Both the position numbers and the translations under genes were made by a program. From Actinomycetes bacterium (GTDB taxonomy: Bacteria > Actinomycetota > Coriobacteriia > WRKU01 > WQUG01), in NCBI GenBank assembly GCA_031272275.1, contig JAISUC010000022.1, forward strand, positions 1 through 46,740: 46,740 nucleotides of DNA, given 5' to 3'. Positions 25,820-32,154 of the stretch are shown here, one piece after another. The notes under the pieces are model-generated. The model searched no databases. It worked only from the letters and a program-made list of their open reading frames with translations, and had not been told where the DNA came from. Each line of letters opens with the position of its first letter. The stretch's first letter is position 1.

Positions 25820-27028
25820 TTATTCCCCGATGCCTTTGCCGCTGACGTGGCAGCGTGCGCAATCGGTCGGTTTGTGGCATTCGAAGCAACCGGCGGCACC
25901 GGTCTGGTTGGCGGCCTCGTCGTGCTGGGACATCCAGCTTTTGCCCTGCACAAAGGTGTAGCCGGCAACATTCGGGTCGCTGTGGTGGCATTCGGTGCAG
26001 CTGTTTCCGCCGTGGCAGTTCGCGCAGGCGGTCGGATGCGCCTCGGCCTCTTCGCGGTGGATGGAGGTGTAGTTCGCCGCGTGCGGCATCTCGACGCCAC
26101 CGTGGCATTCCTCGCAGGACTGCTTGGTGTGGCAGGTGTAGCACTCGTTAATCAGGCGGCTGTCGGGGACGTTTTCCAGCGCGCGTGCCTCCAGGTCGCC
26201 CGCCTTGGCTTTCGTGTGCGGGTTTTCCTTTTCGTATTCCTCGTGGGCGACTTCGGCTTCCTCGACGCGCTTTTCCTCTTCTTCGGCCAGCTTGCCGTGC
26301 TGCTCTTTGAAGTCGGCCGCCAGGTGGTTTTCCGGTTTCAGCTCGAAGGTCGGCAGGTGGCAGACCTCGCATTCGCCCGAGGCGTTCTTATAGGGCGACG
26401 CGACCGCAATACCGTCGTCTTCCAAACGGTGGCAGCGATAGCACGCAGACATTTCCATGAAGTCGCGGTGGCCTACGTTCAGCTGACCGGTTTTGGGATC
26501 TTTGTTGACCGCTTTCCAGTCGCCGGATTCGTCGTGCGCGGTGCGGTTGTGACACGCCGTACAGGTGATGTGCTGATCTTCGTGTGCGGCGTGGCTGATG
26601 ATCATGCCCTCGCTGGGGGTCACAATGCGGTTTTTCAAGTTATGACACTGCGTACAGATCAAATCGGGCATTTCCTCGGGGTTCATCGCCACGTGATCTG
26701 CCGGGTTCAGCGGGATCTCAAAGGTGTTTGCGATGGTCGGCGGCAGCTCGCCCAAGGCCTTGACCTTGTGCAGCAAAAACACGACCGGGTTTGCGCCCAC
26801 CGGCATGTGGCAGCTGACACAGCTGACCTCGCTGTGGGCACTGCGTTCATACGAACTGATGGAATCGTCCTGAACTGCGTGACAGATGTCCGCACAGAAC
26901 CAATAGCTGGTGGTGGCGCCGACCATGACCGCGACAAACAACATCAATGCGGTCAAAATTGTGCCCACCCAAATGATCATTCGGGGTCGTGTGACCGGAT
27001 TCTTGAAAGCACCAATCAGTCTTTTCAT
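25820..27028 (-). CDS. Multiheme cytochrome c of the NapC/NirT type (12 heme-binding motifs)
   Basis: A 402-residue membrane-anchored electron carrier that should take electrons from menaquinol to an extracytoplasmic reductase. One N-terminal membrane segment (about 16-43) anchors it. I count eleven CxxCH motifs (CVSCH, CTQCH, CTACH, CYRCH, CEVCH, CYTCH, CEECH, CANCH, CTECH, CFECH, CARCH) plus CADICH right after the membrane segment, an unusual CxxxCH. A Glu/Lys-rich helical stretch (about 235-290) separates two heme groups. NapC/NrfH proteins have four or five hemes, so this is an extended form like those of Eggerthella-type bacteria. No flavoprotein or molybdoenzyme partner is adjacent. The start at 27028 has AGAGG immediately upstream; the frame extends further but without homology. 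Confidence 0.9.
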   Translation of the reverse strand: MKRLIGAFKNPVTRPRMIIWVGTILTALMLFVAVMVGATTSYWFCADICHAVQDDSISSYERSAHSEVSCVSCHMPVGANPVVFLLHKVKALGELPPTIANTFEIPLNPADHVAMNPEEMPDLICTQCHNLKNRIVTPSEGMIISHAAHEDQHITCTACHNRTAHDESGDWKAVNKDPKTGQLNVGHRDFMEMSACYRCHRLEDDGIAVASPYKNASGECEVCHLPTFELKPENHLAADFKEQHGKLAEEEEKRVEEAEVAHEEYEKENPHTKAKAGDLEARALENVPDSRLINECYTCHTKQSCEECHGGVEMPHAANYTSIHREEAEAHPTACANCHGGNSCTECHHSDPNVAGYTFVQGKSWMSQHDEAANQTGAAGCFECHKPTDCARCHVSGKGIGE

Positions 27029-27157
27029 CCTCTTGCCCTCTCCCAAGCAGTCTCCGTCGGATAAGACAAATTTCAGCCTCTCACAAAACCTACACAACTA
27101 TACCAAAAAACCGACCAGCGCGCGCAACTAATCCGCCGAAAAATCCGACGAAATGCA

Positions 27158-27196
27158 ATTGTCACGGGGCGGGCGTATCGCCCGCCCCGTGACAAT
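27158..27196. repeat. Perfect 18-bp inverted repeat (stem-loop)
   Basis: Arms 27158-27175 and 27179-27196 pair perfectly around TAT (ATTGTCAC... / ...GTGACAAT). The GC-rich GGGCGGGC/GCCCGCCC part also appears in REP elements R1, R2 and R6. Confidence 0.85.
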
Positions 27197-27201
27197 GGTT
27201 C

Positions 27202-27224
27202 GGATGCGCGAGGAGCGCGCATCC
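27202..27224. repeat. GGATGCGCG/CGCGCATCC stem-loop, copy 1
   Basis: A 9-bp perfect stem with loop AGGAG. The same stem with loop GAAA is at 31917-31938. Confidence 0.8.
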
Positions 27225-27264
27225 TCAACGTTATGTGTTCGCGCAACAAAACCCGGTTGCGCTC

Positions 27265-27296
27265 ACGCGGGGGCACAGGAGTGCCCCCCAACAAGG
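27265..27296. repeat. GGGGGCAC...GTGCCCCC hairpin, diverged copy
   Basis: Arms GGGGGCAC and GTGCCCCCC around AGGA; related to copies at 5-85 and 31392-31472. It lies just downstream of the second binding-protein gene. Confidence 0.65.
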
Positions 27297-27318
27297 CGTC
27301 CTTGATAGTGCGCTTGCG

Positions 27319-28983
27319 CTATTCGCTCAGTTTCAGGTTCTTGAAGTATATGCTCCAGAACCAGTTGCCCGACAGGTCCTCTAGGCCGGACACGCGCTTG
27401 TTCACCGTCCACAGGTAGTTCTGGTGGGTCCACACGTATGCGGGTGCCTCGTCCACGATGATATCCAGCGCTTCCTGCATCAGGCGCGTGCGTTCCGCGT
27501 CGTCACTGGATGCGGCCTGTTCATCCAGCAGGCGGTCGACCTCTTTGTTGCTATAGGCCGATGTGTTCGAGCCACCATCCCCGATGCCGCTGCTGTCGAA
27601 CAGCGGGGTCAGGTCGCCCGACGGGTCCGGATAGTCCGCGCCCCATTCGGCCTGCAACATATCGTAGGGACGCACTCCGTCCTTTATTCCGCCACCCAGC
27701 TGCCAGGTCACGACCTCGTCATTGGACAGCTTGTTGATTTTGACGTTGATGCCGATTTTTTTCAGCTGCTGTTGCATATACAGGGTGACGCTGTTGAACA
27801 CGCCGCGTTCGTCCACCACGATTTCACAGTCGAAGCCGTCCGGATAGGCCGATTTGGACAGGTATTCCTTGGCTTTATCCAGGTCGTAGGGGTATTTGTT
27901 CGCGGTCTTTTCGTATTCGGTCCAGCTGTCTTTTTCGAAACTGTACAGTGTCGCCGGTATCGGCAGGTAGTTCGTCAGCGTGCCGCAGTCCTTGACGATG
28001 GAGTCCTGGATGACCTGCGCGTCAAAGGCACTGGAAATCGCGCGGCGCACGTTCACATCGTCAAAGGGCGGTTTTTGGCAATTGAAGGCCAGGAAATAAA
28101 GCCCCATCGAGGGCTTTTCGATCAGGTTCACCTGGTCCGATTTCCGCACGTCCTCGACCATTTCGACCGGCGTGCCCAGGTTCAGGTCGATTTGCCCGGA
28201 AGTGGATGCCAGCACGCGGGTGGCGTCCTCGGTGATGAACTGAATGACGATTTTCTTCACGTCCGGTTCGCCGTCGGTCGCGGCGTTCCAATAGTTCGGA
28301 TTGTATTCCATGACCATCTGGCTGGTCGAATCCCAGTCGGTGACCTTATAGGGGCCGGTTCCCAAAATGCCGCCCGCAGGCGTTCCGTTGGCGTCGCCCG
28401 CGGCCTCGACGAAGCTTTTCTTTTGCACGTGACCGCCGGTGGTCGCAAAGACGTGTTTCCAGGTCGCGTCCGGGGCTTTCAGTTTGACGGTGAACTCCCA
28501 GTCGCCGGTCTGTGTAATGGTATCGACACTGTCATACATCCAGGACAGGTCGCTCGCCAAATCGGGATCGCGATAGCGCTCCAGCGAATACAGCACGTCT
28601 TCCATCGTCATCGCGCTGCCGTCGCTGAAGGTCACGTTTTGGCGCACCTGATAGGTATAGGTGGTGTCGTCGACCTGTTGCCAGGACTCGACCAGACCGG
28701 GCTGCAGCTGGTCCTGGTTGTCGTAATACAGCAGGCTTTCGGTCACCTGGACGACGGCCGTGGTGCCGTAATCATAGGAATAAATCGGATCCATGCTGAA
28801 GGCCTCGGATTCCAAGCCCAGCGTCAGAGTGGTATTGACCGCTTTCGTCTGATCGGAATCGCCGTCGGTCGTCTTTTTCTGACAGCCTGCCAGCGCCAAC
28901 ACCGCCGCCAGCACAGCCACCACAACGACAAGCGCCGCAGCCGACCACGATGCCTTTGCCGTCGCACGCGTACCCTTCTTCAT
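27319..28983 (-). CDS. Peptide/oligopeptide ABC transporter substrate-binding lipoprotein (second paralogue)
   Basis: A 554-residue binding lipoprotein with lipobox LALAGC near residue 33 and a Lys/Thr/Asp-rich linker. It shares the whole domain plan with the product of 12536-14212, including SMDPIYSYDYG, VTFSDGSAMTMEDVLYSL, GTGPYKVTDW, KDGVRPYD and YVWTHQN, ending in an FWSxxFKNLKLSE-like tail. The ligand is probably a short peptide, but nickel, heme or other ligands occur in this family. No permease genes are nearby, so it must use a transporter encoded elsewhere. The start is supported by GGAAGGGGAG. On the minus strand an extended -10 box, TGCTATGAT (29050-29058), lies about 70 bases upstream. 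Confidence 0.92.
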   Translation of the reverse strand: MKKGTRATAKASWSAAALVVVVAVLAAVLALAGCQKKTTDGDSDQTKAVNTTLTLGLESEAFSMDPIYSYDYGTTAVVQVTESLLYYDNQDQLQPGLVESWQQVDDTTYTYQVRQNVTFSDGSAMTMEDVLYSLERYRDPDLASDLSWMYDSVDTITQTGDWEFTVKLKAPDATWKHVFATTGGHVQKKSFVEAAGDANGTPAGGILGTGPYKVTDWDSTSQMVMEYNPNYWNAATDGEPDVKKIVIQFITEDATRVLASTSGQIDLNLGTPVEMVEDVRKSDQVNLIEKPSMGLYFLAFNCQKPPFDDVNVRRAISSAFDAQVIQDSIVKDCGTLTNYLPIPATLYSFEKDSWTEYEKTANKYPYDLDKAKEYLSKSAYPDGFDCEIVVDERGVFNSVTLYMQQQLKKIGINVKINKLSNDEVVTWQLGGGIKDGVRPYDMLQAEWGADYPDPSGDLTPLFDSSGIGDGGSNTSAYSNKEVDRLLDEQAASSDDAERTRLMQEALDIIVDEAPAYVWTHQNYLWTVNKRVSGLEDLSGNWFWSIYFKNLKLSE

Positions 28984-29049
28984 GCCACTCCCCTTCCATC
29001 AGTACCCGCCGACACTTGCGCGGCAACGGGTTGGTGAACTCTGTCCCGT

Positions 29050-29058
29050 ATCATAGCA
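29050..29058 (-). promoter_or_regulatory. Extended -10 box of the second binding-protein gene
   Basis: The minus strand reads TGCTATGAT. No good -35 is seen. Confidence 0.4.
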
Positions 29059-29088
29059 GACAGGGCGCCTTATTATGCGAATTTTGGA

Positions 29089-29094
29089 TATAAT
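29089..29094 (+). promoter_or_regulatory. -10 box giving a leaderless or very short leader mRNA for the GtrA-like gene
   Basis: TATAAT followed by 10 bases and ATG at 29105. Confidence 0.5.
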
Positions 29095-29104
29095 GGCTGC
29101 TCTG

Positions 29105-29611
29105 ATGCTTACAAAGCTGAAACAATACTGGCAGCTGCTGTTTTACGGCAGATTCGGTGAACAATTCCGATTTTTGGCGGCGGGCGGCGTGAACACCGTC
29201 GTCGGTTACGGGTTGTTTGCGCTGGGCTATTGGCTGCTGAACCCGCTGTTCGCGCCACTGGCGGGGGCGGGCTCGGCGAGCATGGGGAGTGCGTCCCACA
29301 GCGGCCTGTCTGTTTGGATCGGTCAGCACTCCTATGCCGTCATTCAGTGGATAACCTGGGTGTGCAGCGTGCCCTTCGGCGCGTTTACGCTGAAGTATTT
29401 CGCCTTCCAAAGCCCGGGTCCCTATCTGCCGCAAGCCGCGCGCAGCTACCTGGTCTACCTGCCGGCACAGCTGGTCAGCAACCTGTTACTGATACTGTTC
29501 GTCAGCCGCTTTCACCTGCACCCGCTGGTGGCGCAGCTGTTGACGATTTGCATCGCCACGGTGATCTCATACCTGGGTCACAAGTTCTTCACCTTCCGCA
29601 AACCCGACTGA
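29105..29611 (+). CDS. GtrA-like membrane protein
   Basis: A 168-residue integral membrane protein of the GtrA/DPMS accessory family, thought to flip or position polyprenyl-linked sugars for surface glycosylation. It opens with FGEQFRFLAAGGVNTVVGYGLFALGYW, typical for the family, and has about four membrane segments. The last ends in a basic SYLGHKFFTFRKPD tail, the usual GtrA end. A loop after the first hairpin carries GSASMGSASHSG, where the GGGGAGTGCGTCCC word (29284-29297) is embedded. The frame opens at 29075, but the TATAAT box overlaps that region, so I start at 29105. It is divergent from the binding-protein gene. The GT2 enzyme at 10126-11133 could be a functional partner, though it is distant. 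Confidence 0.85.
   Translation: MLTKLKQYWQLLFYGRFGEQFRFLAAGGVNTVVGYGLFALGYWLLNPLFAPLAGAGSASMGSASHSGLSVWIGQHSYAVIQWITWVCSVPFGAFTLKYFAFQSPGPYLPQAARSYLVYLPAQLVSNLLLILFVSRFHLHPLVAQLLTICIATVISYLGHKFFTFRKPD
29284..29297 (+). repeat. Copy of the GGGGAGTRCGTCCC word inside the GtrA-like gene
   Basis: Reads GGGGAGTGCGTCCC and encodes part of a Gly/Ser/Ala loop. It is in a different codon phase from the copies at 3998-4012 and 25100-25114. Confidence 0.8.
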
Positions 29612-29616
29612 TCGCA

Positions 29617-29635
29617 CGCGCCGCAAAACGGCGCG
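29617..29635 (+). terminator. Possible terminator hairpin after the GtrA-like gene
   Basis: CGCGCCG-CAAAA-CGGCGCG, six bases after the stop, with no T tract. Confidence 0.35.
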
Positions 29636-29648
29636 GCGAGTCATTGAT

Positions 29649-29712
29649 CCGGTGCGGGCATAAGCCCGTACCGGTGGATTGCCACGGCGGCTACGCCGCC
29701 TCGCAATGACGT
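29649..29712. repeat. REP-like stem-loop element R4
   Basis: Two hairpins. The second has constant arms ATTGCCAC/TCGCAATGAC and inner stem GGCGGC/GCCGCC. Confidence 0.8.
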
Positions 29713-29738
29713 TTGAAGGGTGCCACCCGCCCCGGTGC

Positions 29739-29771
29739 ATTGCCGCGCGATGCCTTGCATCGCGCGGCAAT
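29739..29771. repeat. REP-like stem-loop R5
   Basis: Perfect 14-bp stem with loop CCTTG. Outer bases ATTGC/GCAAT are shared with the other REP copies while the inner stem CGCGCGATG/CATCGCGCG is its own. A degenerate right arm (CTCGCAATGA) follows near 29811. Confidence 0.8.
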
Positions 29772-29850
29772 GACGTTTGGAATTTGACCGATTACCGACC
29801 TATACGCAACCCTCGCAATGAGGTTTGATATTTGTACGACTACCTGCCCT

Positions 29851-30474
29851 TTATGCGGTCGTGTAGGTTCCGGTCACGTTGGCGACGGTCGCGGTCGGGT
29901 CAACCGCCAAGGTTCCGCTGCAATCCACGTTTTGTATCACACAGCGCGGACCGATGCGCACGTCGTGTCCGTTCACGGTGTCTGCGGTGACCTCGACCAG
30001 CTCGATGCTGGTGGCTTCAATCAGTTCAACCTTGCTGATCCAACGCTGCAACCAACGCATCAGGATGCTTCGCTTGCTGCGAATGACGACGCGCTCGCCC
30101 ACGATGCTGCCTGCCTTGATGAAGCCCTCGGCCTCGATCAGCTCGGCCGAGATCTCACCTCCGGCGTCTGCCGTGATGCAGCCGTCACAGCGGATGGTCT
30201 GTGCCTCGATTTTGACTCCGTGGCCGGTTTTACCGACGTTCAGCACGCCGTCGACCTCGATTTGCTCGGCTTTCACGTCGCCTCTGATATTGGCGACACC
30301 GTCGCAGTCGATCAGCGCGACATCGACGGCGCCCTCGCAGTTCAAAACGCCGTCGACATCCAGCACTTCACCGGACACGTCCCCGTTGCAATTGCATACG
30401 CCGTTGATCAGCAGACGGTCATAGCGCCCACCCGAAATGTTCATAATACCGTCCATCTTGGTCGTCTCAGTCAT
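29851..30474 (-). CDS. Bactofilin / polymer-forming cytoskeletal protein (YhbE/YhbF-like)
   Basis: A 207-residue protein made of short beta-strand turns: repeated INGVCNCNGDVSGEVLDVDGVLNCEG-like units of the right-handed beta-helix that polymerises into bactofilin filaments without nucleotides. Bactofilins scaffold cell-wall enzymes or shape. The central stretch MRWLQRWISKVELIEA (about 140-155) is a non-repeat, helical interruption. Its start overlaps the stop of the upstream regulator by four bases (ATGA). In Bacillus the same pairing of a YhbD (DUF4004) regulator with bactofilin-like YhbE/YhbF exists, so this looks like an old conserved unit. Confidence 0.85.
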   Translation of the reverse strand: MTETTKMDGIMNISGGRYDRLLINGVCNCNGDVSGEVLDVDGVLNCEGAVDVALIDCDGVANIRGDVKAEQIEVDGVLNVGKTGHGVKIEAQTIRCDGCITADAGGEISAELIEAEGFIKAGSIVGERVVIRSKRSILMRWLQRWISKVELIEATSIELVEVTADTVNGHDVRIGPRCVIQNVDCSGTLAVDPTATVANVTGTYTTA

Positions 30475-31139
30475 GATTGTGCCCCTTCCTCTTGCGTGTC
30501 TTTATCTCCGTCGTTCTTTCCGTTGGACCCCGCGTGCTGTTTCACGAACTTCCCCGTCAGATTCACCAACACGGATGTTGCCAGAACCCTGACCGCCGGA
30601 TCATACGCAGGCGTCACGCCATCGCGCATCAATACCACATACAATGCCCCGTCGATTCCCAACAACTGGCAGACCGTATCGGCTGCCTGCTGTTCCAGCA
30701 TCAGCGGGAGCGTGCGCTGTACCAAGTCAGTGACCGCAGGTGCACCCGCACCGGACGAGTGTGCCTCTGATGTGACAAAGAGCAAAAACGCCGCATCGAT
30801 CCGGCGAAACTCGCCGGTTTCCATAAAGGCCTTTGACGCGGTTAACACCTCGGTCGGCAGCAGCCCGGTTGCCAACAGCTCGTCACGGGTAAAGGTCGCC
30901 CGATAGTCTTCTGCGAGCATCGTCCTGATTTCATCGAGTGAATAGCCGTCCTTCAGATCGATGATGGCGTTCACACGGTCGAGCATCTGCTGACGCGGGA
31001 AATAAGTTTCCTGCCCGGTGAAAGCGCTGCGCTTGATGAACCATTCCTCGGGAATCAGGCGCTCGCGCTTCCAGCGATACAGCTGCCCGTACGAAATGCC
31101 GGTTGCCGCCAACAGTTCCTTCTTGCTGATTTCCTGCAT
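30471..31139 (-). CDS. YhbD family (DUF4004) MerR-like transcriptional regulator
   Basis: A 222-residue DNA-binding protein. The N-terminus (about 1-75) is a winged helix-turn-helix related to MerR: KKELLAATGISYGQLYRWKRERLIPEEWF, then the wing, then YSLDEIRTML. The C-terminal part (about 80-200) is a small-ligand or protein-interaction domain of unknown function. It is coupled to the bactofilin gene by a 4-base overlap. The ATG at 31139 has AAAGGAGG upstream. Its promoter (31275-31302) has an inverted-repeat operator in the -35/-10 spacer and a second at the start point, so it probably regulates its own operon in MerR fashion; this is inference. Confidence 0.85.
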   Translation of the reverse strand: MQEISKKELLAATGISYGQLYRWKRERLIPEEWFIKRSAFTGQETYFPRQQMLDRVNAIIDLKDGYSLDEIRTMLAEDYRATFTRDELLATGLLPTEVLTASKAFMETGEFRRIDAAFLLFVTSEAHSSGAGAPAVTDLVQRTLPLMLEQQAADTVCQLLGIDGALYVVLMRDGVTPAYDPAVRVLATSVLVNLTGKFVKQHAGSNGKNDGDKDTQEEGAQS

Positions 31140-31249
31140 TGCTCATTCCTCCTTTCATTTCGTGCTGTCGTTTCTTGCGCTCGGTTCTTGCTGTCGTTAC
31201 TTTCCTCAACGCGTCGTGCCTTTGTGCTCAGATTTCCGCGTCATTTCAC

Positions 31250-31302
31250 GTAACAATGTTTTGTTACAGATACCAATATAACATTGTTTTGTTACGTGTC
31301 AA
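31250..31302 (-). promoter_or_regulatory. Promoter with two inverted-repeat operators upstream of the YhbD-bactofilin operon
   Basis: On the minus strand a perfect -35 TTGACA (31297-31302) and -10 TATATT (31275-31280) are 16 bases apart. Operator O1 at 31278-31295 fills the spacer, and operator O2 at 31250-31267, with perfect arms GTAACAA/TTGTTAC around TGTT, covers the start point. Their starts are 28 bases apart, and both share the 13 bases ATGTTTTGTTAC/ATTGTTTTGTTAC with one change. Confidence 0.75.
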
Positions 31303-31391
31303 GCACTTTTCTGAAAAAAGTCTGAGTGATTCACCGTGATTTTTCAGAGTGTGTACTCGACGGCGCCGTTTTGTGGCGCTGACGCGCACAA

Positions 31392-31472
31392 AACGTAAAC
31401 CCGCGCCATCTCGGACTGTCCTGTGGCGACGGACGTCGCCACGCGGGGGCACGGAGTGCCCCCCTACAGGGC
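31392..31472 (-). repeat. Interspersed hairpin repeat, copy B (81 bp)
   Basis: Reverse complement of 5-85 with nine mismatches, seven of them transitions. The second stem is longer here (GGCGAC/GTCGCC). Confidence 0.85.
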
Positions 31473-31549
31473 GACCCGCAATTGCAGGCGATATGTCCAA
31501 ACCGACGATATGACCAATAGTCAATCAGCGAATATTCAATCGATGTAAT

Positions 31550-31578
31550 CCCTGTAGCGCGGCACTCCGTGCCGCCCC
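31550..31578. repeat. CGCGGCACTCCGTGCCGC hairpin, copy 1
   Basis: CCCTGTAG followed by GCGGCAC-TCC-GTGCCGC; near-identical to 45263-45289, and it shares CCCTGTAG and the loop with the 81-bp repeat. Confidence 0.75.
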
Positions 31579-31580
31579 CT

Positions 31581-31902
31581 GAGCGAAACGAGCTTTTTCG
31601 TTTCGCGAGAAAGTCTGGCTGTGAGCGAAACGAGCTTTTTCGTTTCGCGAGAAAGTCTGGCTGTGAGCGAAACGAGCATTTTCGTTTCGCGAAAAAGTCT
31701 GGGTGTGAGCGAAACGAGCTTTTTCGTTTCGCGAAAAAGTCTGGCTGTGAGCGAAACGAGCATTTTCGTTTCGCGAGAAAGTCTGGCTGTGTGCGAAACG
31801 AGCTTTTTCGTTGCGCGAGAAAGTCTGGCTGTGTGCGAAACGAGCTTTTTCGTTTCGCGAGAAAGTCTGGCTGTGTGCGAAACGAGCTTTTTCGTTTCGC
31901 GA
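31581..31902. repeat. 42-bp tandem array: seven full units and one partial
   Basis: Units begin at 31581, 31623, 31665, 31707, 31749, 31791, 31833 and 31875 (28 bases). Each has an 8-bp palindrome GCGAAACG/CGTTTCGC around AGCTTTTT or AGCATTTT, then a linker ending AAAGTCTGGCTGT. Units differ at only a few positions: loop T/A, GA/AA before AAGTCT, first bases GAG or GTG, and one stem change in unit 6. Both spacer and palindrome are conserved, so it is not a CRISPR array. Confidence 0.95.
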
Positions 31903-31916
31903 ACGCATTTGGTTGA

Positions 31917-31938
31917 GGATGCGCGGAAACGCGCATCC
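31917..31938. repeat. GGATGCGCG/CGCGCATCC stem-loop, copy 2
   Basis: Perfect 9-bp stem with a GAAA (GNRA) loop; same stem as 27202-27224. Confidence 0.8.
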
Positions 31939-31951
31939 GAATCATTTATCC

Positions 31952-32011
31952 GGGGCGGGCCTATGCCCGCCCCGATGGATTGCCACGGCGTCTACGACGC
32001 CTCGCAATGAC
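31952..32011. repeat. REP-like stem-loop element R6
   Basis: GGGGCGGGC-CTAT-GCCCGCCCC hairpin followed by the constant-arm hairpin with inner stem GGCGTC/GACGCC. Confidence 0.8.
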
Positions 32012-32041
32012 GTTTGAAGGGTGACCACCAGCCCCGCATGT

Positions 32042-32080
32042 ATTGCCACGACCTGCAAAACCCGCAGGTCTCGCAATGAT
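32042..32080. repeat. REP-like stem-loop R7
   Basis: Constant arms around inner stem GACCTGC/GCAGGTC with a 7-base loop. GTTTGAAGGGTG follows, as after R4 and R6. Confidence 0.8.
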
Positions 32081-32111
32081 GTTTGAAGGGTGTCACCCGT
32101 CCCCCCCATGC

Positions 32112-32144
32112 ATTGCCACGGCGTCTACGACGCCTCGCAATGAC
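32112..32144. repeat. REP-like stem-loop R8
   Basis: Third tandem unit with inner stem GGCGTC/GACGCC, ten bases from the stop codon of the flavoprotein gene. Confidence 0.8.
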
Positions 32145-32154
32145 GAAATACTCT

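Larger units (their letters stand above)
31303..32154. other. Gene-poor island of hairpin repeats
   Basis: Over 850 bases between the YhbD promoter and the flavoprotein gene contain, in order: an 8-bp inverted repeat CTGAAAAA/TTTTTCAG (31311-31347), the 81-bp repeat copy B, a CGCGGCAC hairpin, the 42-bp tandem array, a GGATGCGCG hairpin and three REP units. Several long open frames cross the array, but only because its period is a multiple of three. I do not support any as a gene. Confidence 0.75.

Noticed and set aside
27667..27680. Another copy of the GGGACGCACTCC word in the second binding-protein gene
   Set aside because: Here it encodes the conserved DGVRPY motif, which the paralogue encodes with different bases, and it lacks the final CC, so protein constraint explains it.
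31581..31902. CRISPR-like look of a palindromic repeat at regular spacing
   Set aside because: The linkers between palindromes are as conserved as the palindromes, the unit is only 42 bp, and no cas gene is present. It is a tandem repeat.
31331..32010. Open frames of 115 to 204 residues encoding 14-residue repeats on both strands
   Set aside because: Most frames are open because the period is a multiple of three. Changes between units are amino-acid altering, and I see no convincing ribosome site.
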